In this document: piece by piece, positions 1-8,056 of the stretch
Numbering within the stretch: position 1 is the first letter of the stretch
Layout of the letters: each line of letters starts with the position of its first letter
Assembly: GCA_003023695.1 (NCBI GenBank)
Contig: PXYW01000020.1
Span: forward strand, 3,166 to 47,466
DNA from: Sulfobacillus benefaciens
Lineage (GTDB): Bacteria > Bacillota > Sulfobacillia > Sulfobacillales > Sulfobacillaceae
Direction of reading: 5' to 3'
DNA length: 44,301 bases
The notes under the pieces: generated by a model
What the model saw: the letters and a program-made list of their open reading frames with translations, nothing else
What the model was told of the DNA's origin: nothing
The model's database searches: none
Translations under genes and position numbers: made by a program

Positions 1-952
1 CCAATATCATGCCCCGCGAGGCTCCGGGTCCAGCGATCAACGATCTGTCCAGAATTAGGGGGTTAGACCGACCTGTTTGCCGTCACGGAGCACGGCGCAG
101 CAAGGACGGCGGCAGAAGGAGGGAGGGGAGCGTTCGTGAGCGAACGGGCTGAGGAAGCGACTTAACGGAACATTCTGTCCAAATTGCCGATAGGCCGGGG
201 TTGAAGGCCGCCATGCCTTGGTCGGGGACGGTCACTCAAGCCGGTGAAAGACGTGCTGCTTCGCCTGAATGGACTAACGCGCTAACGGCCGTCCGCCCGC
301 CAAGGGGTGGGGACATTGGATCCCGTCGGCAAACCAACACGACCGTCGTTGTGCCCCACTCCCCAGAGTGAGTCGCAGCTGCGTCTATGTGTTACATTGG
401 GCAGTCGGGGTGTGCAGCGGAACAACCCCTTATAATTCGTCGGCGGATTTACTTGTCTTATGGTCCTATGGCCCGAAATTCAAGGAATCGTTGCCATACC
501 CCAAGATGGGATAATAATATGGTGGCAAATACTTCGCGACGACGGGAAAGGAAAGGAAAGGCTATAGGGCAAACAGAAGCCGGATGGCGACGCAAATGCA
601 AATTGCAGGGTTCTCCAAAAAGCCCTGCTAGTTGTCGATACAAGGTGCGGGGCAGTTGCTTTAGTGTGAAATGGCTACATGAAAGTACGTGCAAATGGAC
701 GACCTATCAACAAAAATTTCGGGGTTAGCATTCTAACCCCGGCACGAGGATCCGATCCCTCAGCCGATCCTCTGGCACTCCGCTATCCGTTTAGTGCGTC
801 CCAACATGTCATAGATTAGCATCTTTCTGAAAATTTGTCAAACGTTTGATAAAGGAAATTTTATCCATCCCATTGACCGTCGCCACGATATTGTACCGGG
901 AGAGGTCCTATAGTAAGATGACGGGCGTAAAGACGGCAAATTGGGGTGGCAT
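1..952. other. Gene-poor stretch before the first gene
   Basis: I see no convincing gene here. Open frames on both strands (for example 387-728) are rich in Arg, Trp and Cys, lack a good ribosome site and resemble no family I know. The first 340 bases are G-rich and irregular and hold a perfect hairpin at 131-146 (CGTTCG, loop TGAG, CGAACG). The words TCTGTCCAGAATT near 44 and TCTGTCCAAATTG near 174 form an imperfect direct repeat. From about 780 the DNA becomes AT-rich, as expected of the promoter zone of the gene at 953. The stretch could be the worn remains of a mobile element or a non-coding RNA locus, but neither can be shown from sequence alone. Confidence 0.5.
720..772. repeat. Two adjacent inverted repeats (hairpins)
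   Basis: The first is a perfect 9-bp inverted repeat (CGGGGTTAG, loop CATT, CTAACCCCG, 720-741). The second is a 7-bp one (GAGGATC 746-752 with GATCCTC 766-772). The first has no T-run on the + strand. On the - strand it is followed by GAAATTTTTG, so it could be a weak leftward terminator. It may equally be the end of a decayed element. Confidence 0.45.
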
Positions 953-1633
953 ATGGTTGCTATGATCGGCAAAACCGGGGGAATTGGCCAGGCCTTGGCT
1001 AAGTGGCTGACTGAAAGGGGAATAGGGGTGGTTGGTTTTGCCCGCGCCCCTGAAGACGCGGATTATGAGTTTGATGTTACTTGGCCATCTTCGGATATTG
1101 AGCGTGTGATATCCCAGGCGTATCAGCGCCATGGCGCTTTTGATGCCTGGATCAATTTGGCAGGAGCCGATATTTTGCAGGAGCCAGTACGCTCGTGGTC
1201 TTACGAGAAGCGACTGAAACTTTTGTGGGAAACCGATGTACTAGGCACGATTCGGTGTAGCCGTGCGGCATTGCCCTATTTAACGCCTGATGGATGCATC
1301 ATCAATGTCGGGTGGGACGAAGCATTTGAAGGACATCGGGGCGCGGCTGGAGAGTTGTATGCGACAGCGAAGGCCGCGGTCATTGCTTATAGTCTCAGCT
1401 TGGCGAAAACCCTGGGAGCGGCCCCCAGGGTCTACGTCGCTTGTCCTGGTTGGGTTACCACGCGGTGGGCTGAAACATTGTCTAGCCACCGGCAGCAGCA
1501 AGTGGCCAAATATATTCCTGGTGCTACCTGGCAGACACCTGACATGATGGCATCCCTTATTGGGTCCTTGGTGGTTGGCCGCCATGTCATCGCCAGCGGG
1601 ACCGTTCACCAGATAAGTTCGCCAGCCCGATGA
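953..1633 (+). CDS. Short-chain dehydrogenase/reductase (SDR) family protein
   Basis: This is probably an NAD(P)-dependent oxidoreductase of the classical SDR type, about 226 aa. It shows the N-terminal Rossmann glycine pattern (GKTGGIG, the TGxxxGxG motif with Ile in place of Thr), an NLAG segment equivalent to NNAG, and the catalytic YxxxK as YATAK. A segment ACPGWVTT follows, matching the usual PG loop. The start is chosen at ATG 953, directly before the Rossmann strand and preceded by GGGGTGG. An in-frame TTG at 941 is possible. It stands alone and converges on the ThyX-like gene, with 12 bp between the two. The substrate cannot be told. The active-site Ser normally found about 13 residues before the Tyr is not obvious (the segment reads INVGWDEAFEG), so catalysis may differ from standard SDRs. 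Confidence 0.8.
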   Translation: MVAMIGKTGGIGQALAKWLTERGIGVVGFARAPEDADYEFDVTWPSSDIERVISQAYQRHGAFDAWINLAGADILQEPVRSWSYEKRLKLLWETDVLGTIRCSRAALPYLTPDGCIINVGWDEAFEGHRGAAGELYATAKAAVIAYSLSLAKTLGAAPRVYVACPGWVTTRWAETLSSHRQQQVAKYIPGATWQTPDMMASLIGSLVVGRHVIASGTVHQISSPAR

Positions 1634-1645
1634 TATGGGGCTTAT

Positions 1646-3061
1646 TCACCGCTCAAAGGGATCAAACTCTTCGAATGGGGTTACCCGGATATGCCGCGCA
1701 AGATCGGGTAATACTTGTTGCAAAGAGTGGTGCATCTTTACAGCAATCTGCCGATAACTAAAATGTCCGGCAGACCGCGACCGCAACTCGATGATATACG
1801 CTGCCTGTGCCGGATCCATGACGAAAAGGGCTCGCCGTCGATGGGCCAGCGGCAATAAATACGGTTTGTCTAACGGTGCCATAGTGCCGCTGATCAGACT
1901 TCGGTAATATTTTTCCATCCAGGAATGATAATTTATGGGAACCGCGAATTCTTGCAACATGTCAGGTTCGGCAAATTCTTGGTGAATATCAATCGGTTGA
2001 ACTACCTTGTTTACACGGCGATGCCGATTGAAATCGCGAAACGCTCCAATATCCATCAAAATGTCGAAAATGAGAGTGCCGGTGCGGAAAAATTTAGGCC
2101 ACCCATCATGGGCACCGCGGCCTTGAAAGAGATGGTCTATTAATTCCGATCGAACCGAAGTCGAGAGGTCACGCAATCTCTCACGAATCCAGCCAAATGG
2201 CAAGGCGGTAGTACCATAAAACGCCATCGCCAACCCATCCGTTATGGGATCTGCGGCCATAAACAGGTCAACTGGCGAAATTTCGGGTCCCGTGGGAGGC
2301 GACCTAAAAATTTCGTTCGCAAGGGTCTTTAATCGTGCGGTTAAATCGGCTAAGTACGGATTGGCATCGGCATACTTTATCAAAGTGGGGGCTAAAGGTT
2401 GACCCAAGGATTCTGTCAAAGAAAAGGCAGCGCGTTCGGTGACGGCAATCTTCATCTCTTGCGCCATATCTCGGACTTCAGGATACTCCGACGTCAGGAG
2501 GCGGCTTATTTGTTGCTCCAACACCCGGGCACTGGTTACTTGCCCAACACTGGTCAAGGTTGCGAGCGGCAGCGCGTATCGGGCGATGTCGAGTGCCCGA
2601 GCTTGCATTGTTCGCTGATAAGTTCCGCTTGTCATGTGTTCTGGCCTGGGATAACGGATCTGAAGCGCCTCCAGTGAGGCTTGCAGCAATTCACCATAAA
2701 AAGCAAAGAGTTGGCTGCAGAATTGATCGAACTCGGCAGAGGCGCCCCTGGGCCGATAGTAAGGGGCTGTCAGGAAGTTTTGATAGCGTGTAGAGCGCTC
2801 CTGACCATCCCATAACGGTTCATCGACTAAAGTCATGGCGGCAAGCATCGAGATGTCTTCGATCGCCAGAACAATGTGGGCTAAATCAGCGATGGAAGCA
2901 TGGCCGTAGGAAAAGTAGAATGTATTAAGAAAATTACTCGCCTTTTCTTGAGAGATTTCTCGGAGCGTGTCGGATAAAGGAGCACTTGATCGCGAATATT
3001 TTGCCATCCCGTAAGCAGATACTTCAGGAGGTACATTAGCTACTGCATAGATCTTGGCCAT
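1646..3061 (-). CDS. Double-domain ThyX-like (flavin-dependent thymidylate synthase family) protein
   Basis: A 471-aa protein about twice the length of a single ThyX subunit, apparently made of two ThyX-like halves. The N-half has GHAS (53-56), an ISM...L helix and QERSTRY (87-93), which fits the end of the ThyX signature RHRx7SxR(Y), but the RHR part is missing (the region reads VDEPLWDG). The C-half keeps RHR (346-348) but lacks the following SxRY, and ends with LRSRSAGHFSYR, like the ThyX C-terminal substrate-binding segment. The halves thus seem to carry complementary parts of the motif. ThyX makes dTMP from dUMP using FAD and methylene-tetrahydrofolate. Whether this protein does so is uncertain. 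The start ATG at 3061 is preceded by GAGGAG. An extended -10 promoter lies just upstream at 3132-3140. Confidence 0.7.
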   Translation of the reverse strand: MAKIYAVANVPPEVSAYGMAKYSRSSAPLSDTLREISQEKASNFLNTFYFSYGHASIADLAHIVLAIEDISMLAAMTLVDEPLWDGQERSTRYQNFLTAPYYRPRGASAEFDQFCSQLFAFYGELLQASLEALQIRYPRPEHMTSGTYQRTMQARALDIARYALPLATLTSVGQVTSARVLEQQISRLLTSEYPEVRDMAQEMKIAVTERAAFSLTESLGQPLAPTLIKYADANPYLADLTARLKTLANEIFRSPPTGPEISPVDLFMAADPITDGLAMAFYGTTALPFGWIRERLRDLSTSVRSELIDHLFQGRGAHDGWPKFFRTGTLIFDILMDIGAFRDFNRHRRVNKVVQPIDIHQEFAEPDMLQEFAVPINYHSWMEKYYRSLISGTMAPLDKPYLLPLAHRRRALFVMDPAQAAYIIELRSRSAGHFSYRQIAVKMHHSLQQVLPDLARHIRVTPFEEFDPFER

Positions 3062-3131
3062 CTAGGGCTCCTCGTTTTTGCATTCCCCAACGACGAGCTA
3101 AGAAATGGGGAGCGATTTTCTTGAGACATTT

Positions 3132-3140
3132 ATTGTAGCA
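3132..3140 (-). promoter_or_regulatory. Extended -10 promoter element for the ThyX-like gene
   Basis: Read on the - strand this is TGCTACAAT, a TGnTACAAT extended -10 about 70 bp before the ThyX-like start. No good -35 is visible. The same element type occurs before three other genes in the window. Confidence 0.4.
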
Positions 3141-3159
3141 TAAATTTACAGGCACTCGG

Positions 3160-3486
3160 TTATCGGTACCTTTGGCCAATCAGCAAAATTACAGCGGAGC
3201 GTCCTGCACTTGATAGTTCACCAATTTCGGACAATTGGCAGTCCCCTCCGTTGAACAAGGCGTGGGCGATCCGGAGTACTATGCGGGATTGCGGACTAAA
3301 TTGGTGGGCAGCCTGATGTATCGCGTCCCAATTGATGGTGCGGGATTCGAGATCGATCCACTGCATGATTTGGCCACGCTCATGGTCACTAAATAAGGGA
3401 AGAGCCACGGCTTCCATGACAGCATTCCATTCGGGAGACCGCTTGATCCATAAATGGGGACCGATTAAATATTGAAACGTCGTCAT
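3160..3486 (-). CDS. Hypothetical protein, 108 aa
   Basis: I do not recognise this protein. It begins MTTFQYLIGPHLWI, is soluble-looking and mostly helical, and has no evident signal peptide or membrane segment. The C-terminus contains a regular SEIGELSSAGRSAVI helix. The ATG at 3486 was chosen because AGGAGG lies exactly 6 nt upstream. The longer frame reaching 3702 and the ATG at 3490-3492, which touches the AGGAGG, are less likely. It lies upstream of the ThyX-like gene on the same strand, about 98 bp away, and diverges from the small membrane protein gene at 3676. Confidence 0.6.
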   Translation of the reverse strand: MTTFQYLIGPHLWIKRSPEWNAVMEAVALPLFSDHERGQIMQWIDLESRTINWDAIHQAAHQFSPQSRIVLRIAHALFNGGDCQLSEIGELSSAGRSAVILLIGQRYR

Positions 3487-3675
3487 AGGCATCCTCCTAG
3501 AATCGATGATGTTACCCTTTAATTGTCGCGTTTTTTGTCGATTTAGACAAGCCTGGATGGGGAAATTGTCAAAATTTATCGGCGGTGAATTTTGGCAAAA
3601 ATTTGCGCTACTTGAAAGAATAATGCGCGGTACAATAGGACTAATCCAAATCCTAGGGGCGAGGAGGTTTTGATC

Positions 3676-3831
3676 ATGTCCCAACGACACGAGCCGCGTC
3701 ACCCGAAGTATTTAATGCCGGTGGCTGGCCGCCCGAAGCGACACTGGGCCAAATCTGCCTTGGCCATTTTTACTGCCGTGACCTTTCTCTTTTTGATGTT
3801 TGGAGGATTTCTACAACTCTTTATACACTAA
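3676..3831 (+). CDS. Small single-pass membrane protein, 51 aa
   Basis: A short gene with a strong ribosome site (GAGGAGG at 3661-3667, 8 nt before ATG). The first 26 residues are very basic and His-rich (SQRHEPRHPK, RPKRHWAK). A hydrophobic helix follows at about residues 27-49, ending LQLFIH. The positive N-terminus before one helix predicts an N-in, C-out membrane protein. Its stop codon is directly followed by the next frame (GTG 3832; likely start ATG 3862), so the two genes probably form one unit. No family was recognised. The ribosome site and the regular topology are the evidence that it is real. Confidence 0.6.
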   Translation: MSQRHEPRHPKYLMPVAGRPKRHWAKSALAIFTAVTFLFLMFGGFLQLFIH

Positions 3832-3861
3832 GTGCCGAGACCACACGGGGGGTTGGATCAC

Positions 3862-4149
3862 ATGCAAGATGAGTTATGGGACGCGATAGATGACGCCAGG
3901 CAAGCGGGGTATATCGAAGGTCACGTGATGGGGCTACAAGAGGGGATGGAAGCGGGATTGCGGGAGGGATCTTTGCTCGCAATGCGCGCGCTTTTGGTCC
4001 GCCTGGTGCAACACCAATATGGCCAAGTGCCCAACGATCTGCGGCGTGCCATCGCCGAACAAGATCATCCGGAAATTTTGTCGAATTGGGTCAGCGCTCT
4101 ATGGGATACGGATTCGCTGTTGGAGCTTATGGCTGTGGTTCACCTGTAA
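3862..4149 (+). CDS. Small DUF4351-like protein
   Basis: A 95-aa protein with an N-terminal helix carrying spaced EG repeats (YIEGHVMGLQEGMEAGLREG). A segment follows resembling the C-terminal DUF4351 domain of Rpn/PD-(D/E)XK transposase-related nucleases: ALLVRLVQHQYGQVP, then a helix and LWDTDSLLELM. In those proteins the domain follows a nuclease domain. Here no nuclease domain is present and the upstream DNA encodes a membrane peptide, so this is either a stand-alone version or a surviving tail. The start ATG 3862 has GGGGGG 9 nt upstream; a GTG at 3832 is an alternative. Its 3' end overlaps the convergent LysR gene by 23 bp. Confidence 0.6.
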   Translation: MQDELWDAIDDARQAGYIEGHVMGLQEGMEAGLREGSLLAMRALLVRLVQHQYGQVPNDLRRAIAEQDHPEILSNWVSALWDTDSLLELMAVVHL

Positions 4150-5041
4150 TCGCGCTGAAGCGGGATTGCAATAATGCTTGCACGAAGTGATGCGCCAGTC
4201 TTAGATTAAGATCGCGTCGATGCACCACATAGAAATTTCGGTACAAATTCAATCCCCGGACCCGGATTGGCTGCAACAAATGTGTTTCCGTAGAGTGGAT
4301 GGTGAACGGGGACAAAATACTGATGCCAAGGCCGGAGATAATCATCGCCTTAATGGCTTGCGTGGTGGCTAGCACCAAACGCACATTTAAACTTTGTAAG
4401 TCGACACCAATATGATTTAGTGACTCCTCAAGGGCCTGTCGGGTTCCGGACCCCGGTTCCCGCAAAATTAACGGTTGTTCCAAAAATTCTGGCAACGTAA
4501 CTTCTTGACGGCCTGCCCAGGGGTGAAAATGGGGAATAACGGCGCAGGGGCGATCGTCTAAAAATGGTCTGACAATCAGTTGCGGATCGTATAAATTAGC
4601 TTCGATCAGGCCGATGTCAGCTTCTCCATGGCGCACTTGATCAAAGATTGCCCGCGAATTTGCCATCATTACCGAAATCCTTGCAGGAGACGGAAACGTT
4701 AAATAACGGGACAAGAGTTTAGGCAAAATATACTCCGCAATCGTCAAACTCGCACCAATGGTCAATGTGGACGGTTGATGCGCTTTAAGTTCGTTTAAAG
4801 CTTGCCGCGATTCATCCATGGTTTTGAGTATGGTACTGACAAAGCGGTACAATACTTCACCGGCTTCGGTGAGTTGTACCCCTTGACTGGTACGCAAAAA
4901 TAGCGTCGTCTCATAAGCCGCCTCAAGTTGGTGAATCTGTTGGCTTACCGCCGATTGCGAAAGATTCAGATGACGTGCCGCCTTGGAAATGGCGCTAAGC
5001 TCGGCTACCGTTTTGAACGTTGTCCAGACCTGTTCGTTCAT
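4127..5041 (-). CDS. LysR-family transcriptional regulator
   Basis: A 304-aa LysR-type regulator. The N-terminal winged helix-turn-helix is clear (TVAELSAISKAARHLNLSQS, then AVSQQIHQLE and LTEAGEVLY). The periplasmic-binding-protein-like effector domain follows, with the typical LTIGASLTIAEYILPKLL start and DIGLIEA. The start at ATG 5041 has GGGGGG just upstream. A GTG at 5077 would extend the protein into the candidate operator at 5061-5077, which argues against it. It is transcribed divergently from the SoeABC-like operon, the usual arrangement when a LysR protein controls its neighbour, so an inducer linked to sulfite or another sulfur compound is a reasonable inference. Confidence 0.88.
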   Translation of the reverse strand: MNEQVWTTFKTVAELSAISKAARHLNLSQSAVSQQIHQLEAAYETTLFLRTSQGVQLTEAGEVLYRFVSTILKTMDESRQALNELKAHQPSTLTIGASLTIAEYILPKLLSRYLTFPSPARISVMMANSRAIFDQVRHGEADIGLIEANLYDPQLIVRPFLDDRPCAVIPHFHPWAGRQEVTLPEFLEQPLILREPGSGTRQALEESLNHIGVDLQSLNVRLVLATTQAIKAMIISGLGISILSPFTIHSTETHLLQPIRVRGLNLYRNFYVVHRRDLNLRLAHHFVQALLQSRFSAITGEPQP

Positions 5042-5060
5042 AGACCCCCCATAAGTAGAA

Positions 5061-5077
5061 GTGATGGTCGCTATCAC
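5061..5077. promoter_or_regulatory. Candidate LysR operator (dyad)
   Basis: A perfect 5-7-5 dyad GTGAT-N7-ATCAC lies 20 bp before the LysR start, in the gap shared with the soe-like operon. LysR-type boxes are usually interrupted dyads of this size. Binding is an inference. Confidence 0.4.
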
Positions 5078-5164
5078 GTAACACGCGCTCTACCATGAAA
5101 CGCTCCCGGTAAAATTATACACATAGCGGCGAAACAGTATCTAGTTTATTGGGAAAGGAGTGAC

Positions 5165-5212
5165 ATGTCCTGGCTATCGAAAATGTTGATCGGCTCAGCG
5201 AGGCGGGCCTAA
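5165..5212 (+). promoter_or_regulatory. Possible 15-codon leader peptide before soeA
   Basis: The best Shine-Dalgarno site in the region (AAAGGAG, 5154-5160) stands 4 nt before ATG 5165, which opens a 15-codon frame (MSWLSKMLIGSARRA) ending at 5212, 8 bp before the GTG of the oxidoreductase. The same site is also 9 nt before an in-frame CTG at 5170 that would add 17 residues to that enzyme. Either a translationally coupled leader or an unusual start is possible. Confidence 0.35.
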
Positions 5213-5220
5213 AACTAGAC

Positions 5221-8046
5221 GTGACACAACCCCAGCGATTGCACACTACCTGCTATATGTGCGCTTGTCGCTGCGGCATTGAGGTAACGGTGGAAAAAAA
5301 TCGGGTCCGTTTTATTTCCGGGATTCCCGAAAGTCCGGTAAATAAAGGGGTATGGTGTGCTAAGGGCGGTGCCGGCATTATGACCGAATACAGCCCAGCC
5401 AGGTTGACCACTCCCTTGATGCGCGCGCCCGGCGCGGAACGGGGGTCCGGCAAGTTCGTACCCATCGATTGGGATACCGCTTTAAACACCGTCGAAGGAT
5501 GGCTAAGGGAAATTCGCACGACTGATCCGCGCAAACTAGCGTATTTTACCGGTCGTGATCAGATGCAGGCATTTAACGGTTTTTGGGCCAAGCAATTTGG
5601 CACTCCAAATTGGGCGGCCCATGGTGGGTTTTGTTCAGTGAACATGGCTGCTGGCGGGATGTATTCGGTAGGAGGCAGTTTTTGGGAATTTGGTTGGCCC
5701 GACTTGGAGAAGGCCCGCTGGTTCATGATGTTTGGGGTAGCCGAAGACCATCCCAGCAATCCCCTAAAATTGGCTATTTCGGCGTTAAAAGATCGGGGTG
5801 GACGATTTGTCGTGGTCAACCCGGTCCGCAGCGGCTATGGGGCGCTGGCCGATGAATGGGTGCCCATTCGTCCTGGAACGGATGGTGCTTTGCTTTTGGC
5901 TTTAATGCATGTCCTATACCGCGAAGGACTTTACGACAAGGATTATCTGCGGCGTTATACCAACGCGGCCGCCTTAGTAGAAGTGGCACCAGGGCAACCG
6001 CAAGATGGAATGCTGCTGCGGTCTGAAACTGGAGACATCATGGTAGCCACGAGTGGCAACTCTTTCGTGCCCTTCCTTGAGGCCCATGGCCAGGGGCTGT
6101 TAGAAGGGCGGTTTGAATACCAGGGTCGCAGGGTAGAAACCGCCTTTTCAGTCTTTTTGCGGCGGTTAGCTGATGCTACACCAGCGTGGGCGGAGTCGGT
6201 TACCGGCATTGCCAAGAAAACTATTGTGCGTTTGGCGTTGGAAATGGGAACCACAGCCATGAATCATCCCGTGACTTTACCAATCGCGTGGACAGATTTT
6301 TACGGCGATCAGCATCCGGTGACGGTTGGCCGTCCGGTGGCGTTCCACGCCATGCGGGGATTGGCTGCGCATACCAACGGATTTCAAACCATTCGTGGGT
6401 TATTTGATCTGATGATGATGTTAGGAACTATTGATGTGCCGGGCGGATTTCGCTATAAGTCCCCTTATCCTAAACCGATTCCTCCCCGTGTGAAGCCGGC
6501 TGCTAACGCTTCCGACTATGGTCCTAATCAAGCTGCCAAGGCGCCTTTATTGGGATATCCGACCACTCCGGACGACATGTTGGTTGAAGGGGATACACCC
6601 ATCCGCATTGATGAAGCCTATTCATGGAAATATCCTTTGGCTGCGCACGGGGCGATTCAAAATGTGATCCGCAACGCCTATAGTCAGGAACCCTACGGGA
6701 TAGATACCTTGATGATTTATATGGCCAACATCGCCTGGAACTCGACGTGGAATACCATTGGAACCCGTGAAATGCTGGTGGCCAAAGAAGAGACGACCGG
6801 CGAATATCGGATTCCGCATGTTGTAGTGATAGACGCTTACGACTCGGAAACCGTAGCCTTTGCCGATATCGTATTGCCGGACACGACCTACTTGGAACGA
6901 TGGGATGCGGCATCATTACAGGACCGTCCAATCTCCGAGCCTGATGGCCCGGCCGATTCGATCCGGCAACCGGTGGTACAACCGCCGCCTGGGGTACGCC
7001 CAGCGGCTGATGTCTTGATTGAGCTGGCCAACCGTCTGGAACTGCCCCGATTTGTGGAAAATGGCAAGCGCCTTTTTAAGAACTACTTCGATTACCTTCA
7101 GTATTGGGAGACTGAACCAGGATCGGGTGTCGGCATCTTAGCCGGGAGACGTGGACTGTCCGGGGATAGCGACTTTGTCGGCAAGCCCAATGGTCGGCAA
7201 CTTGAAGCCTACGCGAGCAACAAGGCTTTTTGGTTTTATGAACTGCCGCATGATATCAAGTACTACCGCATGGCTAACCAACAGTACTTGGAGTGGGCAA
7301 CAGAGGCGAAGTTCATCCCGTCAGCAGAGCCGATTGTGCTGCATTTTTACTCGGAAGTCTTGCAAACCTTTAAACTGGCCGGTCAAGGTTTGTGGCCTGG
7401 CAAGAAACCGATCCAGCAAGATCTGCGAGACCGTCTGATCAAATATTTTGACCCGCTGCCCATATGGTACGTGCCGTTTGAAGACCAGATTGCGGAAGCT
7501 TCCGAGTTTCCCTTGAGGATTTTGACGCAACGACCGATGACCCATTATCATTCGTGGGGTTCGCAAAATGCCTGGCTGCGCCAGTTGCTAAACGAAAATC
7601 CCCTGTTTATGAATCCCCGCATGGCTGCTCAACTCGGGCTGCATGATGGGCAATGGGTATGGATTGAGTCTCGGATTGGTAAAATGACGGCGACCTTAAG
7701 GTTTTCGGATGCGGTCGAACCGGGCACCGTGTGGACCTGGAATGCGATTGCCAAGGGACCGGGCTCTTGGGGATTGGACCCCTCAGCTCCAGAAGCTACT
7801 CGCGCTATGCTAATTAACCACATTGTTCCCGATACGATACCGCTAACGTCAGAGGATACGTGGTACAACAACGATCCGGTTACCGGCCAGGCTGGCTGGT
7901 ATGATACACGTGTTCGAGTGTATCCATCAGAAATACACGAAATATGGCCCAAGGTTGCTCCGCGCGACCCGATTCATCCGACGGCGCCGTCAACTTCGCG
8001 ATTGGCCTACACAACCAAAACGCCCCCGGTCGGGGTAGCACGATAA
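5221..8046 (+). CDS. soeA: SoeA-like molybdopterin oxidoreductase, catalytic subunit (probable sulfite dehydrogenase)
   Basis: A 941-aa complex iron-sulfur molybdoenzyme of the DMSO-reductase superfamily. The N-terminal Cys motif C11-x2-C14-x3-C18-x27-C46 binds a [4Fe-4S] cluster. GGFC138SVN is a plausible molybdenum-ligand loop. The molybdopterin-binding segments end in a C-terminal molydopterin-dinucleotide-binding domain (from about RILTQRPMTHYHSWG). No twin-arginine signal precedes the cysteines, so the enzyme should face the cytoplasm, as in SoeABC sulfite dehydrogenases and unlike the exported Psr/Phs/Ttr enzymes. It heads an operon with the Fe-S and DmsC-type membrane subunits. Sulfite oxidation to sulfate is favoured by domain layout, lack of a signal and sulfur neighbours. 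A polysulfide, tetrathionate or other oxyanion substrate cannot be excluded. The GTG start has only a weak ribosome site. Confidence 0.72.
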   Translation: MTQPQRLHTTCYMCACRCGIEVTVEKNRVRFISGIPESPVNKGVWCAKGGAGIMTEYSPARLTTPLMRAPGAERGSGKFVPIDWDTALNTVEGWLREIRTTDPRKLAYFTGRDQMQAFNGFWAKQFGTPNWAAHGGFCSVNMAAGGMYSVGGSFWEFGWPDLEKARWFMMFGVAEDHPSNPLKLAISALKDRGGRFVVVNPVRSGYGALADEWVPIRPGTDGALLLALMHVLYREGLYDKDYLRRYTNAAALVEVAPGQPQDGMLLRSETGDIMVATSGNSFVPFLEAHGQGLLEGRFEYQGRRVETAFSVFLRRLADATPAWAESVTGIAKKTIVRLALEMGTTAMNHPVTLPIAWTDFYGDQHPVTVGRPVAFHAMRGLAAHTNGFQTIRGLFDLMMMLGTIDVPGGFRYKSPYPKPIPPRVKPAANASDYGPNQAAKAPLLGYPTTPDDMLVEGDTPIRIDEAYSWKYPLAAHGAIQNVIRNAYSQEPYGIDTLMIYMANIAWNSTWNTIGTREMLVAKEETTGEYRIPHVVVIDAYDSETVAFADIVLPDTTYLERWDAASLQDRPISEPDGPADSIRQPVVQPPPGVRPAADVLIELANRLELPRFVENGKRLFKNYFDYLQYWETEPGSGVGILAGRRGLSGDSDFVGKPNGRQLEAYASNKAFWFYELPHDIKYYRMANQQYLEWATEAKFIPSAEPIVLHFYSEVLQTFKLAGQGLWPGKKPIQQDLRDRLIKYFDPLPIWYVPFEDQIAEASEFPLRILTQRPMTHYHSWGSQNAWLRQLLNENPLFMNPRMAAQLGLHDGQWVWIESRIGKMTATLRFSDAVEPGTVWTWNAIAKGPGSWGLDPSAPEATRAMLINHIVPDTIPLTSEDTWYNNDPVTGQAGWYDTRVRVYPSEIHEIWPKVAPRDPIHPTAPSTSRLAYTTKTPPVGVAR

Positions 8047-8056
8047 GGAGGACACC

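Noticed and set aside
241..300. Possible group II intron domain V-like segment (AAGCCGGTGAAAGACGTG)
   Set aside because: It does not fold into the fixed 34-nt domain V shape, and no intron-encoded protein is nearby.
387..728. 113-aa open frame
   Set aside because: Composition rich in Arg, Trp and Cys, no ribosome site, no recognisable domain, and it ends inside a hairpin.
3487..3702. N-terminal extension of the 108-aa hypothetical protein to 3702
   Set aside because: AGGAGG exactly before ATG 3486 and loss of protein-like composition upstream favour the short form. The extension also overlaps the divergent 51-aa gene.
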